A stretch of 64,000 bases of DNA, taken from positions 1 to 64,000 of the forward strand of contig CAMIVY010000006.1 of assembly GCA_946402275.1 (NCBI GenBank). The letters are read 5' to 3'. The notes beneath the pieces are model-generated. The model searched no databases, had not been told where the DNA came from, and worked only from the letters and a program-made list of their open reading frames with translations. This stretch comes from an uncultured Prevotella sp. (GTDB lineage: Bacteria > Bacteroidota > Bacteroidia > Bacteroidales > Bacteroidaceae). Of the stretch, positions 50,669-64,000 are shown piece by piece. The stretch's first letter is position 1. Each line of letters starts with the position of its first letter. A program made the translations under genes and the position numbers.

Positions 50669-51967
50669 CTATTTAAACATCTTCAGCCATGTAGTGATGA
50701 TTTCAAGGGCTTCTGGCGCAAAAGTTTCTTCGATATCCTTATATTCGCTCGGATCGCCTGTGTTGCAGTGCTGGAACATGTGATTGAGTCCTTCTATGGC
50801 TTTGATTTCTTTCTGACCAGCCAACCTGTCCATAAGAGCATTCAAGTTTTCTTCGCTGTTCACTTGACGGTCTTTTGTTCCGTTCAGCGCCAGCACAGGA
50901 CAGGTTATTTTTCCCAGACGGTCGGTCAAGTCCAGTGCAAGGAAATAGCGCATATAGGGTGTACTGCTCTGTACTTTTGCTATTTGTAGGTTTTTCTCCA
51001 GTTCTGTAGGTAGGCCGTGGTTGGTCGTTTCAGGATTCCTGCCAGCTTTCAGATCGTCGAACAGGCTTTCGAGTGCCGTACAATAGCGGTCTATCACATC
51101 TCGCGAGTATCCAGTCTTTTGAAGTGTCCATCGGTTTTGTTCCAACAGTGTTTTCTCAAACGAAACGACACCTCCAGCCAGACTCACCACGAAGTCCACT
51201 TTACCCTCGGCTGCCAACATCAGTCCGATGGTGCCCCCTTCGCTATGCCCAAGTATGCCCACACGGTTAAACTGTTTACGCAAGAGTTCCACTCCTGCCA
51301 AAGCATCGTTTTTGAGGTCTTCTGTGGTGACATTCACCAGGTCGCCCTTTGATTCGCCGAAGCCACGGTCGTCATAACGAAGCGTAGCGAAGCCCTGCCG
51401 CGCCAGAGCGTCAGCAATCACAGCAAACGGCTTGTGTTCAAAGACTTCCTCATCCCTGTTTTGCAGGCCGCTGCCTGTCACCATCAACAGTACCGGGGTT
51501 TGACTGGAAACATTTTCTGGTGTGACCAGCGTACCTTGCAATACGGCATCGCCGTTTCTGAAATTCACCTCTTGCGCTTGATACGGATAGGGAGGCGTTG
51601 GGGTCTGCGGACGGTTACGTTTCACTGAGCCTGGTTTGAGAGTCAGCGGGAACGACTGCCCGTGTTGTTTGAACGTACCCATAACGAAATCGCCTATATT
51701 GACACCCTCATAATTGGCATTGATAGACGGAACGGCGACTTTGATGCCCATTGCCGTGCGTTCCAACTGGGCAGGAATACCCTTTGCGCCTTGGTCAGGC
51801 GAGTCTATCGTACATTTCTCACCATCAAAATGGAACACAAGTGGAATTTCATTTCCATACACACTCAGCTTTCCCGTCCAATCGCCTTTTATGTCACAGA
51901 CTTGTGCTTTTGTTACGATAGCTATGAAGCCAATCAATAAAAATAGAATGATAAATCTTGTCTTCAT
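50669..51967 (-). CDS. Exported alpha/beta-hydrolase (S33-type serine hydrolase)
   Basis: A 432-residue exported protein with a signal peptide to about residue 21. An N-terminal beta-rich domain (about 25-125) precedes an alpha/beta-hydrolase. Visible are MVTGSGLQNRDEE (oxyanion region), DDRGFGES, nucleophile Ser242 in GHSEGG, the acid Asp in LNGTKDRQV, and the late His in GLNHMFQH. Relatives are annotated as serine aminopeptidase or esterase-like; the substrate is unknown. The start overlaps the end of the upstream winged-helix gene by four bases, so regulator and hydrolase are coupled. Confidence 0.85.
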   Translation of the reverse strand: MKTRFIILFLLIGFIAIVTKAQVCDIKGDWTGKLSVYGNEIPLVFHFDGEKCTIDSPDQGAKGIPAQLERTAMGIKVAVPSINANYEGVNIGDFVMGTFKQHGQSFPLTLKPGSVKRNRPQTPTPPYPYQAQEVNFRNGDAVLQGTLVTPENVSSQTPVLLMVTGSGLQNRDEEVFEHKPFAVIADALARQGFATLRYDDRGFGESKGDLVNVTTEDLKNDALAGVELLRKQFNRVGILGHSEGGTIGLMLAAEGKVDFVVSLAGGVVSFEKTLLEQNRWTLQKTGYSRDVIDRYCTALESLFDDLKAGRNPETTNHGLPTELEKNLQIAKVQSSTPYMRYFLALDLTDRLGKITCPVLALNGTKDRQVNSEENLNALMDRLAGQKEIKAIEGLNHMFQHCNTGDPSEYKDIEETFAPEALEIITTWLKMFK

Positions 51968-52257
51968 GTCTTTTTTACATTAAGATAACCTTTCAGAGCT
52001 TTAACATATTCCTCAAAAGCTTTCAGTCCTGTAGGTGTGATACGGCAGAGGGTACAGGGTTTCTTGCCCTTAAAAGTCTTCTCCACCTCAATGTAGCCCG
52101 CTGCCGAGAGTTTGTCTATCTGCACACTCAGGTTGCCCGCCGTGGCTCCCGTCTGCTCCTTGATGTACGGGAACTCGGCTTCTTCAGTGTTGATGAGCAG
52201 CGACATCACGGCTAGTCGCAACTCGGAGTGAAGCAGGGGGTCTAATGGCTTGAACAT
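51964..52257 (-). CDS. Winged-helix transcriptional regulator
   Basis: A 97-residue protein with a MarR/ArsR-like winged helix. The opening LDPLLHSELRLAVMSLL is the first helix, TGATAGNLSVQIDKLSAAGY is the helix-turn-helix, and the wing includes RITPTGLKAFEEY. No metal-binding cysteine cluster typical of ArsR sensors is seen. Small regulators of this type commonly control the operon they sit in, here a membrane protein and an exported hydrolase; that is inference. Confidence 0.88.
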   Translation of the reverse strand: MFKPLDPLLHSELRLAVMSLLINTEEAEFPYIKEQTGATAGNLSVQIDKLSAAGYIEVEKTFKGKKPCTLCRITPTGLKAFEEYVKALKGYLNVKKT

Positions 52258-52269
52258 GTTCGTACCTCC

Positions 52270-52896
52270 TTATTTCTGGTTTTGCAAGAGAATCGTTATG
52301 CCTGGCACAATCAGACCAATCAAGGCCACAATAGCCATCACATAGAGTTGTGTATGACCAGAGAAATGCAAAGCACCGAAAAATCCGCCGATACCCGCGA
52401 TAAGACCGCATACCTGAATGATGCGGTTTCGGATGACAAGTCCCATGATGGTCGTACCCATCCCAAAACACAAGGAGATGACGCTTGTAATGCAGCCAAA
52501 TGCATACACTTTGGGCAAAATCAGTTCCATTGGTAACACACCGCAACCGATAAAACCGAATATCATCCCTACACCACAGCAGAAAACGCCAAACGTTGCC
52601 CACACATGACCGATGGTCTTCCCTACAAAAGTAGTTGGGATGCTTTCTCTTCGTTTGCCGATTATCCAGTCGCCTGCATATCCTATCAGCCACAACATAG
52701 CCCACAGCATATTCCATACAGGCCCGCCATGATTCTTCCACAGGTAGGCGATGAGCAACGAGAATATGATCATACAAAGTCCCCACCAGATAAGCGGCAG
52801 AGCCGAATTCTTGTTGATGGTTCGCTGACTGCGCTCTATTGATTCTCTAATTATCTCCAGACTGCGCTCAGCAGTCAGATTGTTATCTACTTCCAT
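52270..52896 (-). CDS. Hypothetical six-helix membrane protein
   Basis: A 208-residue protein. An acidic N-terminal helix (about 1-30, ERSLEIIRESIERSQ) is followed by about six hydrophobic helices from residue 33 to the end. It is not recognised beyond a pattern often found next to small winged-helix regulators in Bacteroidetes. It is the first gene of a three-gene minus-strand operon with its own promoter. The gap to the regulator gene is 12 bases. The regulator-membrane protein pairing suggests a simple envelope-sensing unit, without direct evidence. Confidence 0.7.
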   Translation of the reverse strand: MEVDNNLTAERSLEIIRESIERSQRTINKNSALPLIWWGLCMIIFSLLIAYLWKNHGGPVWNMLWAMLWLIGYAGDWIIGKRRESIPTTFVGKTIGHVWATFGVFCCGVGMIFGFIGCGVLPMELILPKVYAFGCITSVISLCFGMGTTIMGLVIRNRIIQVCGLIAGIGGFFGALHFSGHTQLYVMAIVALIGLIVPGITILLQNQK

Positions 52897-53003
52897 TGTT
52901 GTTTCATTTTAAAAGTTGTTCTACGTTTGTTTTAATACTCTCTGGCCTCGTTCGTGCTCCTGCAGAAAGCCCGAATTTAGCCTATTGTGTCCGGTTCACG
53001 CCG

Positions 53004-53035
53004 CAAAGATAAAGAAGTTTATAATATAAACCAAA
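53004..53035 (-). promoter_or_regulatory. Promoter of the membrane protein-regulator-hydrolase operon
   Basis: On the minus strand TTTG (53035 to 53032), 20 bases, TATCTTTG (53011 to 53004). The leader would be about 100 bases. Confidence 0.8.
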
Positions 53036-53260
53036 TTATTTCGCAAATATTTTTTCGTTAAGGCACAAATTTAACATTTCTTTAAAGATATTACCCATGT
53101 AACACTAGCTTTACAATAACGACCCCAAACAACTCCAATGGAACTCTAAGAAGGCTTCATAAGGAAAACATGCTTAGGGCATTAGTAACATTACCTCTTC
53201 CCCAGTTCACCTAAGCATCAGCTCCTATATTTGTTCGTTTAATGTTCGTCTGTTATGCGT

Positions 53261-53322
53261 TTGTTGTCCGTTATTTAATCGGACAACAATCGAACAACAA
53301 TCGGACAACAATCGGACAACAG
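53261..53322. repeat. 11-bp tandem array with inverted flank
   Basis: TCGGACAACAA occurs at 53279, 53290 (one mismatch), 53301 and 53312 (last base differs), a period of one helical turn. TTGTTGTCCG at 53261-53270 is an exact inverted copy facing the first unit. Confidence 0.85.
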
Positions 53323-53340
53323 ATGTAGATGGAGTAAGGG

Positions 53341-53370
53341 ATGATGACAAATAACCTGTTTATCAGTCTT
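53341..53370 (+). promoter_or_regulatory. Leader hairpin element C (before the pseudogene)
   Basis: TGATGACAAATAAC (from 53342), then TGTTTATCAGTCTT ending at 53370, 23 bases before the ATG of the disrupted gene. It is close to element D, 350 bases further on. Confidence 0.6.
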
Positions 53371-53393
53371 CTTAATGACATAACTAATTACAA

Positions 53394-53678
53394 ATGAACA
53401 TGATGAAGAAAGTTTTATGGATGACCTTCCTCGCATTCTGTATGACCATTTCGGTGTAGGCACAAGTATCGGCCATCTTCGAAATCTACAAGACGAAGAT
53501 AGAGCAGTATTTCACCAACAGCGGAAGAGATTGGCGAACCATGTATCGAGCCTACGTCCAGCAGTTCTTTGACCAAGATCCGCTCGGCATCCCGAAGGGT
53601 GACGCTTGCCTTAGCAAGAAAGCGGCTTCGCCGATTAGAAGGCTAAAAAGAAGTAATCAATTGCAAAAATGGCTATAA
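53394..53678 (+). pseudogene. Secreted-protein gene broken by an amber codon
   Basis: The frame opens with a normal signal peptide (MNMMKKVLWMTFLAFC...) and meets TAG at 53457-53459, exactly where the cleavage site V-Q-A-Q would be expected. A single C-to-T change of CAG would explain it. The frame then continues for 72 codons (AQVSAIFEIYKTKIEQYF...) to a TAA at 53676. The product is not recognised and is short, so the 3' end may be lost as well. The leader element in front resembles those of intact carbohydrate genes. Confidence 0.65.
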
Positions 53679-53692
53679 CTCATGAACCAATA

Positions 53693-53726
53693 AGGACTGA
53701 TGACAAATAACGATGTTATCAGTCTT
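53693..53726 (+). promoter_or_regulatory. Leader hairpin element D (before the GH67/GH20-like gene)
   Basis: GACTGATGAC (53695-53704) pairs with GTTATCAGTC (53715-53724), ten pairs with one G-U, followed by a run of six T. It lies 25 bases before the ATG at 53752. Confidence 0.7.
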
Positions 53727-53751
53727 TTTTATATAATAAAACTACTTAAAA

Positions 53752-56457
53752 ATGAAGAAAATTACAGTTATTGCTGTTATCGCCCTATTAGCCATTACGG
53801 CTATGGCGCAACGAATTAGTATCCAGACAGGAAAGAAAGCATCTGCACGTGAGCAATATGCTGCAGAATACCTGCAGAAGAAATTAACCGAGATGGGCTA
53901 TACCGTCAATCCCAAGAAAGCAGACTGCAAGATTATGCTTTCGAACGCAAACAGCGGAACAGCAGAAGGTTATACGATAGCCAAGAATAAGAAGGGTATC
54001 ACGGTGACGGGCAATGACGCCACAGGTGTTATCTATGGTTGTGTGGAACTGGCAGACCGCATCCGTCAAGCCGGCGGACTTGACATACAGCCTGTAACGG
54101 AAGCACCCCAAATGGTAATGCGCGGCACATGTATCGGATTGCAGAAGACGGTGTATCTGCCGGGGCATGGCGTCTATGAATACCCTTACACCCCCGAGAA
54201 CTTCCCTTGGTTCTATGACAAGGCTGAATGGGTGAAATACCTCGACATGATGGTGGAAAACAAATACAACTCGCTATACCTGTGGAACGGTCATCCCTTT
54301 GCCTCGCTAGTGAAGCTGAAGGACTATCCCTTCGCACTGGAGGTGGATGAGGAGACATTCAAGAAGAACGAAGAAATCTTCTCGTTCCTCACCCACGAGG
54401 CCGACAAACGCGGCATCTGGGTGATTCAGATGTTTTATAACATCATCCTGAGCAAGCCCTTTGCCGACCATTACGGCCTGAAGACACAGGATCGCCACCG
54501 CCCCATCACGCCATTGATTAGTGACTATACCCGAAAGAGCATCGCTGCCTTCATCGAGAACTATCCTAACGTCGGTCTTTTGGTATGCCTGGGTGAAGCT
54601 ATGGCTACCATTGAGGATGATGTGAAGTGGATGAAGGAAACCATCATCCCCGGCATCAAGGATGGACTGAAGGCAGTTGACAGTTCACAGTTGACAGTTG
54701 ACAGTTCCAACCCTTCTCAACTCTCAACTGTCAACTCTCATCATCTTCCTCCCATCGTGCTGCGCTCGCACGATACCGACGGGCCATTGGTTCTCAAAGA
54801 GTCGTTGCCCCTCTACCCCAACATCTACACGATGTCGAAATATACGGGTGAGTCGCTGACCACCTATACACCAGGCGGACCTTGGGGCGAGACCCATCGC
54901 CAGTTGGCTGCCGCTGCTCCCGTGCATATTGACAATGTACATATCTTGGCAAATCTGGAACCTTGGCGCTGGTCATCGCCCGCCTTCATCCAGAAGACCG
55001 TTCAGGCCATGCACCGCGTACACCACTCCAAGGGCTTGCACCTCTATCCGCAGGCCTCCTACTGGGACTGGCCCTATACCGCAGATAAACTCCCCAATGG
55101 CGAACGCCTGAAGCAGCTGGACCGCGACTGGATGTGGTATCAGGCATGGGGACGATACAGTTGGAACGACCAGCGTGGTGCTGATAAGACCTATTGGAAG
55201 CAGACTTTGGCCGATTATTATGGCATCGACACCATTGCTGCCGGTCACATGCTCAACGCTTACGACGAGGCCGGTGAGATAGCACCTAAGCTGCTGCGCC
55301 GCTTTGGCATCACCGAGGGCAACCGTCAGACATTGCTGCTGGGCATGACGATGGGCGAGCTGGTGAATCCATATAAATATACCATCTACCCGGGCTTCTA
55401 CGAGAGTTGCGGACCTGAAGGCGAGAAGCTGATAGAGTATATTGAGAAAGAATATAAGGGACAGCCACACCTGGGTGAACTCCCCTTTGACATCGTTGAC
55501 CAGTGTGTCAATCATGGTGACAGGGCACTCGTTGAGATGGGAGCCGCAGCCGCCAAGCCCACCCGCCATGCCGACGAATACCAGCGTGTGTGGAACGACA
55601 TCCTCTGCTATGCCTCCTTCGCCAAGGCCTTCCAGCTGAAGGTACGTGCTGCTGCCGAGGTGCTGCGTTACAAGTGGACGCAGGACATCAGCCACCTGGA
55701 AACAGCTGTCATCTGGTTGGAACAGAGCCTCAGCATCTGGTACGACCTGAGTCGCATGACGGACAACTGGTATCTCTATGCCAACTCCATGCAGACGGCA
55801 CAGCGTCGCATTCCTGTTGGCGGTGACGGCGGCAAGATGAAGACGTGGAGCGAGCTGGCTGTGGTCTATCAGGCAGAACTGGATGCCTTCAAGGAGAACA
55901 TCGAGAAGCTAAAGAACCCTGCTCCAGCCTCCGCCATTAAGATACAGCCTGCCCAGCCTGCCCAGATCACCATCCACTCACCGCTCAACGCTCACCTCTT
56001 ACCTCTAAAGAAAGGCGCCATCCTGTTCGAGAAGCGTCCCGACACACCCGTTGACTCGCTGGCTCCCGAACTGGCAGGTCTGCAGGCTTTGGTATTGAAC
56101 CGTGACACTACCCGCATCGTGGGCACTACCATCGAGTATGAGAGCGACAAGCCCGTGAAACTGCTCGTGGGTCTCTTCAAGGACGACGACAAGAAGTTTG
56201 CCAAAGCCCCCAAACTGGAGATTGACGCTACGGGTAATGAGTACGGACAGGCAGAGCCCATCCTGACCAATGCCATCAGCATCGTGCAGATGCCCAAGGT
56301 GAATATCCACCAGTATTCGCTGCCAGCAGGTCGCAATACCATCCGCCTGCCCAAAGGTATTCTCATGGTAGCAGGATTCACCCAAAGTGACATCAAGCCG
56401 CGCGACTGCGGACTCAATGGTCCGTCGGGCGAGGTAGATTGGCTGTTCCAAAAATAA
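53752..56457 (+). CDS. Secreted TIM-barrel glycosidase with GH67/GH20-like N-terminal domain; family not assigned
   Basis: A 901-residue protein with signal peptide MKKITVIAVIALLAITAMAQ. Residues about 20-110 are the alpha/beta N-terminal domain seen in GH20, GH67 and GH115 (EYLQKKLTEMGYTV, then GNDATGVIYGCVELADRI). Residues about 155-560 look like a TIM barrel (KYLDMMVENKYNSLYLW, VCLGEAMATIEDDV, LRSHDTDGP). A helical region and a C-terminal beta-sandwich follow. The uronidase-like front, length and company suggest a hydrolase of uronic acids in pectin; GH138 alpha-galacturonidase is one candidate I cannot confirm. A 7-mer array with an inverted second half interrupts residues about 308-330. 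Leader element D precedes it. Confidence 0.7.
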   Translation: MKKITVIAVIALLAITAMAQRISIQTGKKASAREQYAAEYLQKKLTEMGYTVNPKKADCKIMLSNANSGTAEGYTIAKNKKGITVTGNDATGVIYGCVELADRIRQAGGLDIQPVTEAPQMVMRGTCIGLQKTVYLPGHGVYEYPYTPENFPWFYDKAEWVKYLDMMVENKYNSLYLWNGHPFASLVKLKDYPFALEVDEETFKKNEEIFSFLTHEADKRGIWVIQMFYNIILSKPFADHYGLKTQDRHRPITPLISDYTRKSIAAFIENYPNVGLLVCLGEAMATIEDDVKWMKETIIPGIKDGLKAVDSSQLTVDSSNPSQLSTVNSHHLPPIVLRSHDTDGPLVLKESLPLYPNIYTMSKYTGESLTTYTPGGPWGETHRQLAAAAPVHIDNVHILANLEPWRWSSPAFIQKTVQAMHRVHHSKGLHLYPQASYWDWPYTADKLPNGERLKQLDRDWMWYQAWGRYSWNDQRGADKTYWKQTLADYYGIDTIAAGHMLNAYDEAGEIAPKLLRRFGITEGNRQTLLLGMTMGELVNPYKYTIYPGFYESCGPEGEKLIEYIEKEYKGQPHLGELPFDIVDQCVNHGDRALVEMGAAAAKPTRHADEYQRVWNDILCYASFAKAFQLKVRAAAEVLRYKWTQDISHLETAVIWLEQSLSIWYDLSRMTDNWYLYANSMQTAQRRIPVGGDGGKMKTWSELAVVYQAELDAFKENIEKLKNPAPASAIKIQPAQPAQITIHSPLNAHLLPLKKGAILFEKRPDTPVDSLAPELAGLQALVLNRDTTRIVGTTIEYESDKPVKLLVGLFKDDDKKFAKAPKLEIDATGNEYGQAEPILTNAISIVQMPKVNIHQYSLPAGRNTIRLPKGILMVAGFTQSDIKPRDCGLNGPSGEVDWLFQK
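54674..54742 (+). repeat. In-frame 7-mer array with inverted second half (CAGTTGA type)
   Basis: Five units of CAGTTGA/CAGTTCA are followed, after about 10 bases, by four inverted units (TCTCAAC, TGTCAAC). The two halves are complementary, so the array could fold into a hairpin. It is read through as a Ser/Val/Gln/Asn tract. Confidence 0.85.
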
Positions 56458-56466
56458 GACAAGACG

Positions 56467-63185
<6,719 letters not shown>

Positions 63186-63222
63186 TTTGCATTTTAACTT
63201 ACTACTTAAAATATTTAAGATT

Positions 63223-63675
63223 ATGAAAAAGTACATAAACTTACTGTGCGTGCTGATATTAGCATTGACACTAATTGACTTGGTGATGAGCATTTTTTTC
63301 TCTAACAACGAGTCATCCGACAGAGTAGTATTAAAGAATATCACGGAAAGTCAGCTGCTCTTGCTATTTGGCTTCGCATTGGTGGTACTGGGTTGCCTTA
63401 TCACCGCCATCGTCAGCTTCATCAAGTTCATCCTGAACATAAACCGCAACGAGGTGTTCACCCGAAAGAACATCAGCCTCCTTCGCTGGTATGCCGCCGC
63501 CACTCTGATGGCCTCTGTGTGCCTCGTCCTCATCGGCCACTACTTCCCCACCGTCCTCGACCTTGGTGTCGAAGAAATTATCGAAGGAGTCATTGAAGGA
63601 GCCTTCGCCCTGCTCATTGCCGAAGTGTTCAGCATCGGCATGAAACTGGAGGAAGAGAAGAACACTGCCGCGTAA
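63223..63675 (+). CDS. DUF2975 membrane protein
   Basis: A 150-residue protein with four hydrophobic helices at about residues 5-24, 45-70, 95-117 and 124-142. The layout and the sequence LNINRNEVFTRKNISLLRWYA between helices 2 and 3 are characteristic of DUF2975. In most genomes this family is encoded directly before a small XRE-type regulator, which is not found here. The start at 63223 is preferred to an in-frame ATG at 63187, which would add a poorly conserved stretch. It follows the GH2 gene by 37 bases. Its function is unknown. Confidence 0.8.
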   Translation: MKKYINLLCVLILALTLIDLVMSIFFSNNESSDRVVLKNITESQLLLLFGFALVVLGCLITAIVSFIKFILNINRNEVFTRKNISLLRWYAAATLMASVCLVLIGHYFPTVLDLGVEEIIEGVIEGAFALLIAEVFSIGMKLEEEKNTAA

Positions 63676-63708
63676 AAAGAACGTGGGAAGGGTCCGGCGG
63701 AGAACCTC

Positions 63709-64000
63709 TCACTTATTTTTATTTATCTTCATCAGTACGGAACGGAGGACGAACCAGGCATGCAGGAGGACAGTCTGTACATAGCCGTAATGCGCGGCCA
63801 TGACGTCGAAGCGCTCCCACAGTGAGGCTTGGTGATGCTGGGTGGTGTCGCCGCCTTCCTCAAAGTTGGCTACAATGACGTTGGCATTAACAAGGGGCAG
63901 ACCCATGCGGTCAGCTTCTTTCATGATGCGAATGCACCAATCGACATCTGCGGAGTGGCGATATTTCAGGTTATAGGGGAACTGGCGGGCTATGTCGAGA
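63709..64000 (-). CDS. Glycosyltransferase family 2-like protein, N-terminus outside the window
   Basis: Only the last 96 codons are visible; the frame is open to the right edge. The visible part contains KYRHSADVDWCIRIMKEADR, the pattern at the acceptor-site and catalytic-base end of GT2 (GT-A) domains, where an Asp of the xDxD-like motif acts. GLPLVNANVIVANFEEGGDT follows, then an amphipathic C-terminal tail. Relatives transfer sugars in surface polysaccharide assembly. It is convergent with the DUF2975 gene. Confidence 0.75.
   Translation of the reverse strand, partial: LDIARQFPYNLKYRHSADVDWCIRIMKEADRMGLPLVNANVIVANFEEGGDTTQHHQASLWERFDVMAAHYGYVQTVLLHAWFVLRSVLMKINKNK

Larger units (their letters stand above)
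53036..53393. other. Non-coding stretch with inverted and tandem repeats
   Basis: No convincing gene lies between the operon promoter at 53035 and the pseudogene at 53394. It holds a perfect 9-bp inverted repeat (ATGCTTAGG at 53170, CCTAAGCAT at 53210), a 10-bp inverted repeat (53261/53280), an 11-bp tandem array, and leader element C. The AT-rich part at 53040-53160 shows nothing further. Confidence 0.6.

Noticed and set aside
53279..53322. Possible CRISPR array
   Set aside because: The repeats are 11 bp and directly adjacent, with no spacers and no cas genes in the window.
52900..53390. tRNA or other stable RNA gene
   Set aside because: No T-loop (GGTTCGAATCC-like) or cloverleaf pattern was found here or elsewhere in the window.

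Overview
The window looks like the chromosome of a plant-polysaccharide-degrading gut or rumen member of the Bacteroidales, most likely a Prevotella/Segatella/Xylanibacter relative. The grounds are about a dozen promoters of the Bacteroidetes type (TTTG, about 20 bases, TAnnTTTG), starts without Shine-Dalgarno sequences, many Sec and lipoprotein signals, an extracytoplasmic-function (ECF) sigma-factor style of regulation, and a dense set of secreted glycoside hydrolases. No tRNA, rRNA, IS element, integrase, CRISPR array or SusC/SusD pair was seen.

Layout. 0-7.5 kb: OmpA-like lipoprotein (-), purL with two chromate-transporter halves (+), an HU-like DNA-binding protein with a four-copy 22-bp repeat in its leader (-), and a small beta-barrel protein (-). 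7.5-16.8 kb: divergent carbohydrate genes, with an FMN-binding protein and GH127 on minus, and a 1405-residue multidomain hydrolase overlapping a GH78 rhamnosidase on plus. 16.8-20.8 kb: a self-contained unit with its own promoter and terminator, encoding a CDP-alcohol phosphatidyltransferase-like protein, a UPF0104 membrane protein, a HisC/CobD-like PLP enzyme and a LicC-like nucleotidyltransferase, which I read as a candidate lipid head-group pathway. 20.8-28.8 kb: M13 peptidase, a DapA/NanA-family aldolase with a sodium symporter, an S41 peptidase lipoprotein and two small proteins. 28.9-32.1 kb: fucI and an alpha/beta-hydrolase. 32.1-37.2 kb: ECF sigma, anti-sigma-like protein and two plug-like secreted proteins. 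37.3-47.2 kb: GH95, GH51, GH140-like and a GH78-sialidase fusion. 47.4-50.6 kb: a second ECF locus. 50.7-52.9 kb: hydrolase, winged-helix regulator and membrane protein (-). 53-63.2 kb: a structured non-coding stretch, a pseudogene, then three large glycosidases. The window ends with a DUF2975 protein and a truncated glycosyltransferase.

How the genes fit together. The hydrolase set (GH127, GH78 twice, GH95, GH51, GH140-like, GH2 twice, and modules resembling GH137, GH142 and GH143) is close to what is needed for pectin side chains, especially rhamnogalacturonan II. FucI and the aldolase/symporter pair could process released sugars. This substrate assignment is inference.

The most unusual signal is a dispersed family of short tandem arrays, usually 7 bp per unit and sometimes 9 bp, each with 3-9 copies. 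They sit in frame inside conserved genes (purL, GH95, GH78, GH2 and others) and across two stop codons. Three AGTGAA-type arrays end in the same non-repeated tail, which suggests a defined dispersed element and not only local slippage. A second recurrent signal is a hairpin element (TGAYGACA ... TCAGTCTT) placed 21-30 bp before the start codons of three carbohydrate genes and one pseudogene.
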